A stretch of 64,000 nucleotides of DNA. It comes from Cristatella mucedo (Eukaryota; Bryozoa; Phylactolaemata; Cristatellidae). Position numbers and translations under genes: made by a program. This document shows, piece after piece, positions 25,563-37,874 of this stretch (position 1 is the first letter of the stretch; each line of letters opens with the position of its first letter). A model generated the notes under the pieces. It did no database searches, had not been told where the DNA came from, and saw only the letters and a program-made list of their open reading frames with translations. The stretch spans positions 7,016,001-7,080,000 of the forward strand of contig WPIO01000005.1 in assembly GCA_009760855.2 (NCBI GenBank). The letters run 5' to 3'.

Positions 25563-27430
25563 GTAAAAATATACCATAGAAATCGTGGAAATTCATTGAG
25601 CCACTTTGCTAAAATGTATGTGTGTCAATAAGTGAACATGTCATGCAGTTGAAGAGCGAGACACCAATTAGTTCGTAACAACCATAACCGTACAAGGACA
25701 ACTAGCATTGTAGTCAGCTTGCAAGAAGCTTTTCTGACGAATGTTTTTTGAGAGGCCAAACTTGAATAAACGGACGGCTTCATAGACAATTTATTTCAAT
25801 TACGACCTGCCCATAAATTCACGTGTGATTTGGCTAGAAGATAAGTTGCGACATCGCCAGCACCTGTTCCGATTCTGCGATTAAACGTGTTTGTGTAGCA
25901 GTGGGGATGCTTCCTTAGCTGCAGTGAATATCTTTCCGTTTTTGTTTGGAAGTATTTAGTGCATAGTTGGCGATCGTTTCGAGCGCTGTTTCTTGGATGT
26001 TTTGCGGTAACCGTAAAGAAATTGCAAAATTTACTTATCTTCAGTCACTCGTCAATCTAGAAGCTAACTACCAAACAAATGAACCCCACTATTTCGAGCG
26101 GTCTCAGTGAAGGTTGCTTCAAAATACTGAAATAATGGCTATTCATTCTTATAAGGAATAATTGCGTTGAGCATGAGACGACGTTTAGCGAACCGGAGCT
26201 AGTTTTCATGCCACGTTGGTACAAGGGGCCAAAAGCTATAATTAGTATAAACTAAACTGCACAGAATTCCTCCATCAGCAAGCAGTATTCGAGTGCGGAG
26301 CTCCAAGTAGAAGGTTTGGGGCAGTGATATGCTGCTCCTCAGATTCCCAACTTTAATTTCTGTTGCCATCTTAGTTAGTGGCCGAGGGCATGCGTAGTTA
26401 GTATGAGCTCGTAGAAAATTTGCTCCTACAATCGGCGGTAACCACTGCCAAATAAGCTTCATACCCGAGCGTATTTAGCAATAACGTGGCGGAATTCTTA
26501 AACACCTATAGAGGAGGCATAGCACTGGAACAGATATAGGATTTTATAAAACATAGTTCGAGACGTTTGAACATTTAATATTTTACTCTTAATTAGCAGA
26601 CAAAGGCAAGCAAAAAAGATCGCATAAGCACCCTGACAGCTTGCAAAATCAATGTAATTCGCCTTTGACCGCGCCTTAAAATGACCAAATGCGCAGATAT
26701 TTTTTATCGTCAATACAGCTCGCTGTAAATACGAAGATTAAAAATTTAATGGATTATTTTAATTAATTATCTTGTTTCTGGACTCGTTGCGTGTCTAAAC
26801 TGTGAGCTTGCTGCTTGTGGGGGCAGTGCTGCGACCGAGTCACGTGATAGGCCATCGCTATCTACCGATGCATTGAACATTGGCAATATTAAGTGAGGTG
26901 ACTGTGCTCTATCTCATGTGCAAATGCTTTGAAATTGCTGAGAAAACTACCTGTCAATTTCATGAGTTCTGCTATTCCATGAATTTCAGTCTTTGCGTTT
27001 TTGCTGAGCATGGGAAGTTTCTTCTTTTGCCTTTCCCAATCAATACTCGGCACTTGTTTGAGGTTATGTCATTGAGAATTAAACTTGCTGATAACCAAAT
27101 CCGTGACCAGCTTATGCCTGCTTTTCTACCAAAATCGTAAGGTTACGAATATGCTACTACTGCTGGCTGGGCGTGTCGTAAAAAAAATCGGTTGGCTTTT
27201 TGGACTTTGTCATTTGAACTTGATTTTTCTCTGAATTTTAAAACGCTGCAAGTTTTAATTGGGTAAATTCTCGCCAATATATCAGGCTGATGTTTCCTAT
27301 CATATCCCGCAGAATTTTTAACTTTCAATCTTATTGTAAGACAGGGAAGACTGAATATATGAGAGAGAATGCCAGTCATAAACATCATGAGCCTCGAGTC
27401 AAGATCGCTCGTGCTTCGCCGTTGCTTGAA
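25563..27430. other. Intron of the Ig receptor gene, unique part
   Basis: No additional Ig exon was recognised. The open frames at 26199-26462 (minus) and 26880-27140 (plus) carry no Ig pattern and no convincing splice borders. Confidence 0.4.
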
Positions 27431-27431
27431 G

Positions 27432-27598
<167 letters not shown>

Positions 27599-27739
27599 AC
27601 GCTCTTCGTGACTCCCGTGTTTGCTATCGCCAGCATACCTGCGAGTATTGCGAGCGACGGCTCAGCTTTAAATGATAAAAAGTCAAAACTGGTCGGGCAA
27701 GAAGTTGGAATTAAAAGATTTCCGGTGCATGCCAACTGA

Positions 27740-27862
27740 AGGGCCGATCAATTGAAACTGTCAATCAGTGTGAGCGGCGTCGGCAAGACGAGTGCCAAGG
27801 AGTAGGTGCCAAACAGCGGGTGGTGCGAGAGAGAGAAAGAGAGCAAGAGAGAGAGGGGGAGA

Positions 27863-27929
<67 letters not shown>

Positions 27930-27930
27930 G

Positions 27931-27978
<48 letters not shown>

Positions 27979-30240
27979 ACGGGTGCACTGGAGCAAGGAT
28001 GTCAGCAATAGGTAGCGAGCGGGCGAGCAATTGCAGGAAAAGCTGTAAAGCTGCGGAGCAGTATCTTGAGGTCGACACATTGCTCAATAGGCGGTAAAAG
28101 GAGCTCAGACAGAAGAGGTGTGATGTGGCAGCTACACCGTTTTCGGCATATCGGACGAGCTACCGTGTTTTGCGCAAGCTGCTGACGTTTTAAGGCAAAG
28201 GCGAAGAGCCTGAATAAGGAATTCAAGTAATCTAGACGCGACGTCCACACACGTGAACTAGTTAGTCTATCGCTCCCGAATCCAAGCAGGCTCTGATTTT
28301 GGCTATTATTATTATTCGTCAGCTGAAAGTATACCACCTTGAAAGTAAGCGCCCATTCAAAGGAAAGTTGTTTCTGAACAGCACGCCCAGATAACGAACG
28401 GACAGACATCATAAGAATGATGCGGCATAAAGAAATCGTCACGGTCAATTTCTTCAACTTCGGAGTGACACTAGGTTTGCTACTAACTATTAGGTTGGTC
28501 TTATCATCGTTAGGTTTCAGGAAGTCAGTGGCAGCGCAAGAGACAACTTCGTTGCTGCAGGTTTTTAGGGTGGTTTCAGGGCGAGGCGAGGCAGAGAAGC
28601 AGCGAGGAAGCTAAAGGAGAAAAATAGGTAGAGGTGTCTGTCATCGAAAGCCAAGATCGTGCCAAGGCGATGACTGCGAGGGCTGCATGGCGAGCGTAGA
28701 CAGCGAAAAGAAGGGGGCCAAGACCACTGTCAGAGGGCACTACGACTACGAGACACTTGGAGCCTGCCACCCTAATGTCTGATAACCACGTGCACTTACA
28801 CGCAATCATCTACCACTGAGGTAGCAACTAGTTCAGTTACCGCTGTGCCATTTTTACCTATGCGTGTCGAGAGGCGCTCCCGGACGATCTGGTTTTCAAC
28901 TATACGAAATGTTGCTGAGAGTTCGAGGAGAACTTGCAAAGAGGCCAAAGGAAGGCTGGACGACAGATTCTTAGGGTCTCATAATTTAGGCGTTTGAATA
29001 CATTAGTGCCCGGAAAATAGCTATTTTTAGCAGAGAACGGTCTTCACCGGTAACCAGGGACATATCTACCTGCATACAATTGTGGATCTGTGAGTCAATG
29101 AGTTCGTGAGTCTGTGAGTTAACGAGTCTGCGAGACAATGTGCCCTCGAGTCGGTAAGCACTCGTCGCCGACTTTGTGCTTATGTTATGGCATTTGTGAA
29201 TATTTACAATGCTCTAAAGGTGGTACAGCTACAGCGAGTTTTGTTTCAAAAATGGTAGAGGAGATATTGTTATAATTTGAACTATGTAGTTACACCATGC
29301 ACTCTCATAGTTTCATTGAACATTTTCAAACAAATTATGAATTGGCGATGAGAAGATTTTTATCAGAGTGCGATTTAAATGCAGTGGAGATTATCTCTTT
29401 GTGAAACAGATAAAAATGAAGAGTATAGCCAGGACCATCAGATTTAGTGATGGTCTGCCGATTGGTGATTCAGTGAGGCTAGGCCTTCAAGCAGCTGACA
29501 CTTGTATGTATGATCTGTGATTTTATAAATTAAATTTTTCAAGGATATTGTGGCAAAAGATTCTAACTGTAAAATAGCTTATTTATACGTAAAGTTGAAT
29601 CAATAATCTGTTTTAGTATTTTTCGAAATTTAGTTCATCAAAATACACTGAACTAATTAAGCTTTTAAGATGATTTTGTCTGCGATTGCATGCGGGTACA
29701 TGTTAGTTAACAATTTTTATAGGTATTGGCAGCAGCAATAGCTGTATGCGCCTCGCAAGAACTGTTCGGGGGCCATTCGAGTGGACTAGTGGTATTCTTA
29801 GCTCTTGGGGAAATTTTAGCAAAGAGTTCAGTAAAAACAGGCGTGAAGGTGGAGAGAAAAGAGAAGCACAAGTTAAGTGGGCGAATGTCCGGCAGGGATT
29901 GCATGAGGGAATGAAGAACATTGTCCGTCTTAACTAAGATGATTCTGATTAAACGATTTGAAAACCGATTGCCATAGGGATCCAAGGACAGTCTGCTAGT
30001 TTTAGAACGTTTACGGTGGTTTGCAGAGGAAAATAATACTTTTGGGTCATTTATCTTGGATTTGACTATTTGAAAGTCCCTAAACTTTTCCTCAAATGAA
30101 AAGCGACGGACAGTGAATCTTAAATATTTCGTGAACTATTCAAGTTTTCGTTTAATATTTCACACTTTCTGTATGTCCTCCGTAAACCAAAGATCATCGA
30201 GGTGGTGGCGGACTAGTCTTACAGTCAGAGGTTTAAAATC
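27740..30240 (-). mobile_element. Long, decayed LINE-B copy with internal (GA)n
   Basis: The most extended LINE-B copy of the window, on the minus strand in the last intron of the Ig gene. From 30240 downward it shows a linker segment near 30215-30190 (DDLWFTEDIQKV), DPKVLF near 30050, the SVYA..LADVIA-like block near 28700, the post-RT block near 28550, and IAKIRACLD near 28230. The C-terminal part is interrupted by the GA array at 27827-27976. Numerous stops and frameshifts make it inert. Confidence 0.7.
27827..27976. repeat. (GA)n microsatellite inside LINE-B
   Basis: About 150 bases of GA repeat with single interruptions (AAAG, GGG). It lies in the C-terminal coding part of the LINE-B copy. 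Confidence 0.97.
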
Positions 30241-30261
30241 ACATGCGAGGTTGTAATAAAA

Positions 30262-30900
30262 ACTATAAGAATAACAATTCATTTGATATGGCTCCCTCAG
30301 AGAGCCTAATATTTTTCTTGGCACTTTACAGTTGCTTCAAAAGAAGCACGATCAAATGATTAGCGGTAGAATGCTCAATGACAAGTATAACATGGTTAGG
30401 GGTGACATGCACAGGGTCAGCATGCTATTGTGGTTAGTGGCAGAATGCACGGTGTCAGAAAGCATCAGTACGTAAGGGCGAAATGCACGGACCCTCTCAG
30501 TGCTGTGATACATATATGCGTGTTTAGTTTCTTTCGAAATGTGCTCAAGTCAGGAGATGTCGCGATGCAAGTCGGAAGTGAGTTCCTGGCTTTGAGAGCA
30601 CACGAACCAAAGGCATTGTCTCCTGAGGATTTAAGGTTAGTAGGAGGTATATGTAAACAATCTTATTCTGAAAAGCGAGAGGCACGATGCTCACCTGGTG
30701 GGGGAGTGGATCTGACAGTTAGGCTGTAGTCAAAGAATGAAGAGATAGCTAGCGTCTTATTATTGAAATCCGGAGACCAGGCCATGGATATTGTACTTAG
30801 AATATAACGTCAGCTAGCGTCAGATTCGTGGTGGGCATATGGTCTTCGGTCAAGAGGTACATGCCACGCAGTAGCTGGCAGGTCTTCAACCTCAGTCTCA
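30262..30900 (-). mobile_element. LINE-B 3' end
   Basis: A second, separate minus-strand copy, with a diverged hairpin, 3' untranslated region and C-terminal ORF part. The 99-codon open frame at 30430-30729 is antisense to it and not a gene. Confidence 0.75.
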
Positions 30901-30934
30901 TTCAGCATCTACTTTATAAATTTACACGGGTGGC

Positions 30935-31770
30935 ATAAATATAAGAACCAGAACCAAAAAAACCTATGGTTTTAACGAGGCCTCTTCTCACTAGAGGATT
31001 GCTCTCAGCCAGGTCTCTACGCTGTCGCTGTCTCTACGTCTTCAGAAAGTGCAGCTGTCCTGCCATTAGCGAAAATCTTGGCAGGTTCGGCTATGCCGCG
31101 GATAATGTTTCATTCCGATGCCATTACTTCGGGGATCGCGTGTATTCAAAACCTAGAGGATGTAGCATATCTAAGTTCTCTCACACTGCTTTATCAATAT
31201 CTCATACCTGGATGTATCGACTCTGGGTTGGTTGCTTGACTTGAGGGGTATCTGTAGAGACCCCTGGTTAAAAAATCTGATGGATGCCGAAAGTTCAAGG
31301 AATGCGATGCTCTTAGTAGTTACTCTTGTTTGCTTATTGCAGTCAAGGCTTACTATGATGAAGTCCAGGAGGCTGTCGCTTCTGTGTTTGCAAGATGAAC
31401 AGACATGAATCTACCGACAGACGAAAAGCGTTTGACGACAATACCTTCACGCAAAGTAGTCCGCTGAAGGCAGTGGAAGTGTCTTTCTGGTATGCGGGAG
31501 CCAATCGAGTTGTAGTCTCCATGGCCAGTACTCCTGCAGGCAAATGACAATAATGAAAAACTTCCAGCCGAAGTGCACTGGGTCTAAAATAAAAAGCGCT
31601 GGTCCACACCGAGGCACCAAGATTCTGTTTCCAAAGTCGGATAACTTTCCACGTTTGAGTCGCTTTGTAGTGCTGCTGCTGTAGGGCTGCTCTATATTAC
31701 ATCAGCCAGTATTAGCCACTCACCCGAAAAGGTGCTGGAAATGTGTGGCCGACTACCCGTCTGTGCAGCA
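30935..31770. other. No recognised gene
   Basis: Intron sequence of the Ig gene. Open frames at 30966-31244 (plus) and 31343-31609 (minus) have no motif I can name. The minus one may be old LINE sequence. Confidence 0.25.
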
Positions 31771-31771
31771 C

Positions 31772-32610
31772 AATATGTATCTCCGTCTGTAAATACACAA
31801 AGCCACAAAGACTATGTGTGTATTGCGTAAGAGAGTTTTGTAAAGCTCACTCACAGCCTAAGCGGCTTTCGGTACGCATTTGGTAGCCAACAGACTTCAT
31901 CTCACGCAACAAAGAGAAAGTAGGAAGCATAGCAGAGTCAGGAGAGCAGTTGAAGTAGTGAGTAGCATGGAAGTAGCAGCTCAGGACCGCTGAAAAGGAT
32001 GACCATATTCGGCAACAGGAGAGTAGCTGTTGTTGCGTAAGAATTGTTGAAGCGAGTTCCACAGTCTAGGACCTGCAGAGGTAAAGAGCCGTATTGGTTC
32101 ACTAGGTAAGGCGGTTGCTTTTCACGACCTCGGCTACGAGGTCGTGGGTTCGAATCTGCGGTGGGCGATTCCTTATCACCACTGCAAGCGGTGGTGAAAG
32201 TCGTAAAGACTCTTCTGTCACTATACAAAAAGAGGCTGTTAAATCAGCTAGTTATTTTTATATTATATTGTAAAGCTTCTATCTCCAACGGTTTTTAGGC
32301 GGAGGAATGGAACAGCTAATTTATTTTCCATACAGGACCTGAAGGCACGAGGAGGCTGAAACTGGTGCTTCAGCTAGGTGCGGAGGAGCCAAGCCGTGGT
32401 GGGCCTTGTGGGTCAACGCAAGAAATTTGCTCTGTGTCCGTTGATCAGCCTGTAGCCATCCTAGCTCTTTTAGCAAAGGAGATGAGTGATCAAATCTCTG
32501 GGACTTAGAAACTAGCCTTGCAGCCATATTCGTAGCCATTTGCTGTGGCGAAGTTGCTTTTTTTGACAGCCCAGCCAAAGAAGATTACAATAATCAAGCC
32601 GAGACAGAAC
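31772..32610 (-). mobile_element. LINE-A 3' end, split by SINE-A
   Basis: Minus-strand LINE-A C-terminal and 3' part, including the TLTHKAHHGLAP block near 32400 and the LNCSPDSAMLPTFSLLRE block near 31930. It is interrupted by the SINE-A at 32087-32269. Confidence 0.85.
32087..32269 (+). mobile_element. SINE-A inserted in LINE-A, with target duplication
   Basis: A 183-base tRNA-headed SINE. The head includes CACTAGGTAAGGCGG (A-box region) and GTGGGTTCGAATC (B box). The body ends with CACTATACAAAAAGAGGC and an AT-rich tail. The 6-bp repeat GTAAAG flanks it (32081-32086 and 32270-32275). Removing it restores the LINE-A reading around the LRLKTVGD..SFSSAGP region. Confidence 0.9.
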
Positions 32611-32959
32611 TAAAGAACTAGTTGATTTTTGCAAGCCACCGTGGAAGACAGCTCATAATCTCAGATAGGGATCGGAAGTGATGGCTAGCTGCAGAAGCAG
32701 CGGAGGTTTTTATAGGGTTTAGACGCAGCAGAGGTTTTTAAAACTTGCAACTCGCAAACATGATCAGAGATGAACAGTAAGCTTTATAGAACATGTAATA
32801 GTTGGATTGGCCAAGGGTCGACAGAATCTTTAAATTTTGCATTCGTTTTTGTTAATTGCTACATTTTAGACAAGAAATTCGCACACTTGTGCCTCCACAA
32901 AGATGAAAATTTGGTCAGCTTGGGATTGAGTGACGTTTTTTATTGGCAATTTGCATCTG

Positions 32960-32990
<31 letters not shown>
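32960..32990. repeat. Short (CT)n
   Basis: About 25 bases of pure CT. Confidence 0.9.
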
Positions 32991-33148
32991 TACTCTTCTA
33001 CGCTGCACGCTGTGCTCATGTTAAACTCAGCATAGGTATGCACACATGGATCTTGAACACTATTGCATACGAATCTTACATGGTTTCCTCAAATGAAAAG
33101 GATATATGATAACAACCCGGAAGTAAGTTGTCACGCGGACTCTCGCGA

Positions 33149-33163
33149 ACACACACACACACA

Positions 33164-33217
<54 letters not shown>

Positions 33218-33218
33218 A

Positions 33219-33248
<30 letters not shown>
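33149..33248. repeat. (CA)n microsatellite
   Basis: About 100 bases of AC repeat with A-rich and CTC interruptions. Confidence 0.97.
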
Positions 33249-33251
<3 letters not shown>

Positions 33252-33257
33252 CCCACA

Positions 33258-33436
33258 TAGTCTTTGTGATTCGTCCTTCGTGTGCAAGTACCTGCTTACA
33301 CTGCGCCTGCTGCTTGCGGATGTTACCACCAGTCATTTGGTATTGCTTTCTCTACAGCATCTGTAAATTGCCCTAGAAAGAGATTCAGTTCCCTAAGAGC
33401 ACTATACAAATGTATTATTATTGTTATTATTATTAC
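33258..33436 (+). mobile_element. LINE-B 3' end
   Basis: The 3' untranslated region with the TGTGATTCGTCCTTC block, a mutated hairpin and an (ATT)n-type tail. Confidence 0.7.
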
Positions 33437-33439
33437 ACA

Positions 33440-34690
33440 CAAATACATCTTATTTCTAAAGCAATTGGACAATACGTCGAATAAGGAATTAATCGATAAG
33501 CCACAGATGCGGCTCATAAGGTCATTGCAGCGGGTTTCACGCAAAAAAGAACTACTTGTTAACGTATTCTGACTGCAGACGGCTGCTTTTCAAAACATCT
33601 TAATCATCGTTAGCAGATGGAGAGTGAATATCAGTAATACGTGCTATCTGCCTAACATGAGATTTATTCAGAAATACAAAACAAATGAGTTTTTTCAGGT
33701 CAACGATAACTGCACCGTTCGAACTTACATTCCGTAAATGGAAATCTCCGCTGAATTATTTGCTAGCGCTGATGGGAAGAAAGCCCACGCAATTTTTCTT
33801 AAATGCGAGTAAAAAAATGCGCTTTCATAGGTAAATTAAAATTTAATAGTAAGATTTCATAGTTTTATAAAATTTTTAAGGATTCCGAATTAGAGTCATG
33901 CTGATTCATTAGCCACCATTCATTAGGGAGATGAGATCGCGAGTAGATTTGCTGACCGGCATTGGCCAATGGGAAGAGAGCCCGCAAAGTTGGAAAATTT
34001 AAATCACACGCTGGTCTTTCTCTGTTGAAAATAAAAATGTATCAGGTAAAGGTAATTTATTGAAAATTTTTTAAAATACCTTTCCATTTTTTCTTCTACA
34101 CAGATTATGCTAAAGCAAGCATACACCGCAAGAATAGCTTTCAACGGGGCTGGCTCTTCAGCTAAATCAACGGATGCTCAGGTCAGCCTTCCCAGGCAAT
34201 GTTTTATATTACTGTGATTTTTAGCGGGTTTAGGCTAGCTTAGCTATAAAACTGTTGCACCTCTCGGCAAAAATGACGCAACGGTGCACATTTAAGGTTT
34301 GTTGACACTGTTTCGAACATACAACGAGAAAAGTATCTATCAAGATGGTGGCATCTTGTAAAACAAATAAGAAAGCTGTGTCAAAATAACCGAACATACT
34401 TTTTCATTCTTAAAAAGACCGAATAAGAAGAACAGCGAAACCCAAGCACATCACAAGGGCACGCCAAAAATCCTTAGCATCGAGAAAGCATTATCGACAA
34501 CCAGGAGAAATTTATCTTGATATAAATTCTGAGACGCACAGCGAGCCATCAAGGGAGACCGATCAAAACCATACACATTAGTAATTAGCATCACCCACTA
34601 AGGATCTAAGCAAACTCCTCAAAAATCACTAGCGGCAGCTACCAAATAGGAGCTAAGCAATAAAAAACCCTGAGCACATTAAAATTTCAA
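33440..34690. other. Intron sequence with one candidate cassette exon
   Basis: Otherwise unique. A strong pyrimidine-rich acceptor ends at 34103, and a plausible donor (CAG/GTCAGC) lies 78 bases later. See the finding on a possible soluble isoform. Confidence 0.3.
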
Positions 34691-34694
34691 TTGT

Positions 34695-35170
34695 TGCAAA
34701 CGCATGGACTAATTTGTATGTAGTATCCCTGTTCAAGCAGGACCAAATTTTTGCAATATAGCGTAGCTGAAAGTAGGATGACTTGACTGTAGAGCTGATG
34801 TGGTCGTCTAGCGAGCGAAAGGTACCTTGGAACAGAACCTTTGTACTTCATGCAGATGCCAGAGGAGATATGCTGACTCCGCCGATTTAGAGGGGTAGTT
34901 TTTTCACTGTAAGATTTATTCGAGGTTTGCAAGTAACAAATAAGTTAGTTTTGTCATCTTTGAGTTTGACAAAAATTTGCTGCCATCCAAAAGTAGACGC
35001 CAGCAATGTACTCAGCACACTATTTAAGAGATTTAATCGTGCTCCGTGGCTGAGGAAGCATAGTTACAGCTGCGCGTCATCCCCATAGAAGTGAAAGCCA
35101 AGATTGTAGTTGGAAATCGCATAGGCAAGAGGAAGATCCAAATTGTAAGAAGTAGTAGACCCAACTCATC
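34695..35170 (-). mobile_element. LINE-B internal fragment
   Basis: On the minus strand it reads through a block like ADAISNYNLGFHFYGDDAQL (the YADD box, here GDD) into the post-RT region (KLKDDKTNLF). It is degenerate and lacks the 3' end. Confidence 0.65.
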
Positions 35171-35692
35171 AGCAGTGCATTTTATGACGAAGCGCAAGAA
35201 AAACATTGGTAGCTAGGCAGCTACCAATGTTTCAAACCGAGGAACTGACCAACCGTTATGCAGTAAGGAAACAATTAACCAAAACGACAAGCAGCGCCGA
35301 CCAGCAGTTAGTTATACAATGAATAAGTAGCTGGCGCGCTGGAAAATACGCAGGTACATCTACAGCCACTCGAAAGCTAGCAAATTAAGAATAACTAAAA
35401 ATTGGAATCATCAAAAAACCTCCAACGATGCACTTTCAAGAGATAAGGCCGAAAATATACATAACCAGCTAAAAGTAGTACTCGCAAAAAGGTGCGCAGT
35501 AGCAGCCATTACGAAGAACGCAAGCAATTTATGTGGATGGAATCAATTGCAGTTACTTAACGGCTATGCCGTTTTAAGGCCATACGCTGCCCTTGCCTCC
35601 CCCCGACGCCTGTGCTGCTCAAATAGCATTCACAAGCCCTTAAAGTCACGCATTCACAGCCCAACTTACGAGTATGCCAATTTTTGTTATAG

Positions 35693-35859
35693 GATTTTTA
35701 ACATTCGCCAAGCAAACTACCTCACTCCAGCAAACCTCTCGAGATTCCGGACAACTAAGTGCGACAGCAATAGTTGCCATCGCAATCAGTGTGTGCGTCG
35801 GTGTCGTCATCCTCGGCGGCCTAGCTGTGGTACTGAGCCGTGTCCTGACAAAAAAGTAA
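35693..35859 (+). CDS. Ig-superfamily receptor, terminal exon: stalk, transmembrane helix, short tail
   Basis: A phase-1 acceptor (TTTTTGTTATAG) opens a frame that follows exon 25458-25562 without a break. It encodes a ~22-residue Ser/Thr/Gln-rich stalk (FAKQTTSLQQTSRDSGQLS), then a hydrophobic helix (AIVAIAISVCVGVVILGG and on), then a tail of only SRVLTKK before the stop at 35857-35859. The basic tail after the helix fits a type I membrane protein. The tail is too short for an ITAM or ITIM, so any signalling would need a partner. A variant poly(A) signal ATTAAA lies at 36209-36214. Splicing to 25562 is inferred from phase and domain logic; no transcript is available here. An alternative acceptor at CACTCCAG (35728) would break phase. 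Confidence 0.6.
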
Positions 35860-36208
35860 AGCCCTTGCATGCTCAAGCTTTACAGCAGAATTAATGTTTA
35901 ATGTTTACCCTATGTAGCACTTTAGTGTGAAAAAAAGGAAAGCTCCGTCGCCTACCGTTAAGAAAAAATAATTGACTAAAATTTCAACTTTAACTTTAAG
36001 TTCGTATGTCAACTTTTGAAATTCCTCCATTCCTGAGCAATGTAAACCTGACCATCGTTTGTAAGATGTACCAGATAATTAGCTCACCTTTGCTCTAAAA
36101 CACTAATTTCCTCACTTAAATAGTGCACTAGATCCAGCCAAAATTATTGTAATTATGCATAAATAGATGTATAGTATTCGCCCTTCAGCATCTAGGCTTC
36201 ATGGAAAA

Positions 36209-36214
36209 ATTAAA
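36209..36214 (+). promoter_or_regulatory. Candidate poly(A) signal of the Ig receptor gene
   Basis: ATTAAA, a common variant signal, about 350 bases after the stop codon and directly before the pogo-like element at 36216. An AATAAA at 36260-36265 lies inside that element and is the alternative. Confidence 0.3.
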
Positions 36215-36215
36215 G

Positions 36216-36514
36216 TACCGTAATTTTACGAGTATAAATCGCATTTTTTGAATTCTTTGAATAAACAAACCTGCGACTGATAAACTGCTGACAATTCAGA
36301 CATTGACAATATTACAAAAGACTATGAAAATATTAGCAGTAGTACTGATAAAAAATTCTTGTAAATTGCGATGATTAAAGCAAACTTATCTTAATAAAAA
36401 GGAGCTATACATTCAGTCATAATATTTCGATAAACACTTTTTCAAAAAAGTTTGTCCATAAATTTAATGTGCGACTTATACTTGGGTGCGACTTCTACTC
36501 GTACAAATACAGTA
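36216..36514. mobile_element. Pogo-like MITE
   Basis: About 300 bases with inverted ends of about 26 bases. The left end is CCGTAATTTTACGAGTATAA; the right end in reverse complement is CTGTATTTGTACGAGTAGAA. Both run on to [AG]TCGCA and sit next to TA dinucleotides, as expected for Tc1/pogo-type insertion. The interior resembles the acidic-tail region of the element at 44.0-45.0 kb, indicating derivation by internal deletion. Confidence 0.75.
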
Positions 36515-36599
36515 ATAGAATTTCAATGACTGTGACCTCTCAATCAAAGAAGACAGCAATTCTTCAAGACTCTTTTCCCAATGCACTTCGTCTACTATG

Positions 36600-37870
36600 A
36601 ATTGATCTAATGCTGCAATGCATAAATAACATAATAAGTATGTCATTAGCCTCAAAGTCATGCTCCCAAATCTTTCAAAAAGACTTTAGTCGTCAGGTCA
36701 CTACTCAAGAAAGCAACACTAGACCAAGAGAACTTGAGCAACTACCGCCCAGTCTCCTTTCTACTATTCCTATCAAAGACATTGCAATGAGTCACGGCAG
36801 ACCAGCTGAATTCGTACATTAAAACTTTACACCTATCTTGTAATTTCCAGTCTGGTTTAAGAGCTAATCCTTGCACAGAGTCAGCATTGCTTCGGGTGTA
36901 TAACGACCTACTTTGGAATGCAGACTTAGGTAGAGTATGTCTGGTTGTTTTGCTCGATCTTTCGGCTGCTTTTAATACTATCGATCACAAAGTTCTTCTC
37001 GAGCGCCTCTCATCTCGACTGGGCATCACTGGTACTACAATGCATTGGTTAAAGACATTTCTCAGTGGGAGACTCTAGAGTATTAATGCGAATGGAAAGC
37101 GATTATCCGAGGAGCCACTTCAGTATGTGGTACCGCAGGGTTCTGTGCTTGGTCCCATTCTTTCTTCGGTTTATACTGTCCTTCTTGCCGATGTGATTGC
37201 CAAGCACAACCCAGCTTTCACTTCAATACAGATAGTACTCAGTTGTACCTTTGCTTTGATCCCTCCCAACCCTCGAGCATGTCAAATTCTCTCGATTCCC
37301 TTGCTGCATGCATTGATGACATCCGCACAAGGATCGCAGCCAAGTTTCTTAAATTTAACGATGATTAAACCAACTTGCTAGTTGTAGGCAAACCATGTGT
37401 GATTCAGAAATGGGAAAACCTTCAGCTCAAAATCGGCACAGTCAGCACGTTTACTTTTGAACCTGTATGAAATCTAGGTGCTCTGTTCTAAATTGACCTT
37501 TCATTTGACGACTAAATCAGCAGCTCCACAGTCAAGTCTGCCTACGTTTATCTGCGTACGTAACATAGCTAAAATTCGGGCTTGCTAAGACAGGGATACC
37601 ACATCATACTTGATCCATGCGATTGTGACACCCCGTTTCGACTTCTGTAACTCGCTGCTTGCTAGTCTACAGGCCAGTGCAAATGGGCGCTTAAAGCTGG
37701 TGCAAAATTGTTTAGCTAGATTTTTCAGTCGTGAGCGTTGCAGATGCCACATCACACCACTTCTCGCCGAGCTGCACGGGCTCCCAGTCAAGCAACGCAT
37801 CGACTTCAAGTTTTTTTTACTCAATTTTATTTCCCTTCATTCCTTGGCTCCTGCAGACCTATGAGATGAG
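36600..37870 (+). mobile_element. LINE-B with recognisable reverse transcriptase
   Basis: The most readable RT of LINE-B. ESALLRVYNDLL and LVVLLDLSAAFNTIDHK lie at about 36885-36990, then VVPQGSVLGPIL at about 37125-37160, LADVIAKHN near 37185, the post-RT block, and the LHGLPVKQRIDFK-type block near 37780. A stop (TAG at 37076) and frame breaks after the RT core disable it. The clade is L2/CR1-like, judged by the motif spelling. Confidence 0.8.
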
Positions 37871-37874
37871 GGTC

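Noticed and set aside
32090..32170. Possible functional tRNA gene
   Set aside because: The A and B boxes belong to the SINE-A head. The sequence does not fold into a full cloverleaf with a proper acceptor stem and recurs with a SINE body.
33063..33376. His-Thr and Cys-Val repeat open frames
   Set aside because: Translation of a (CA)n array.
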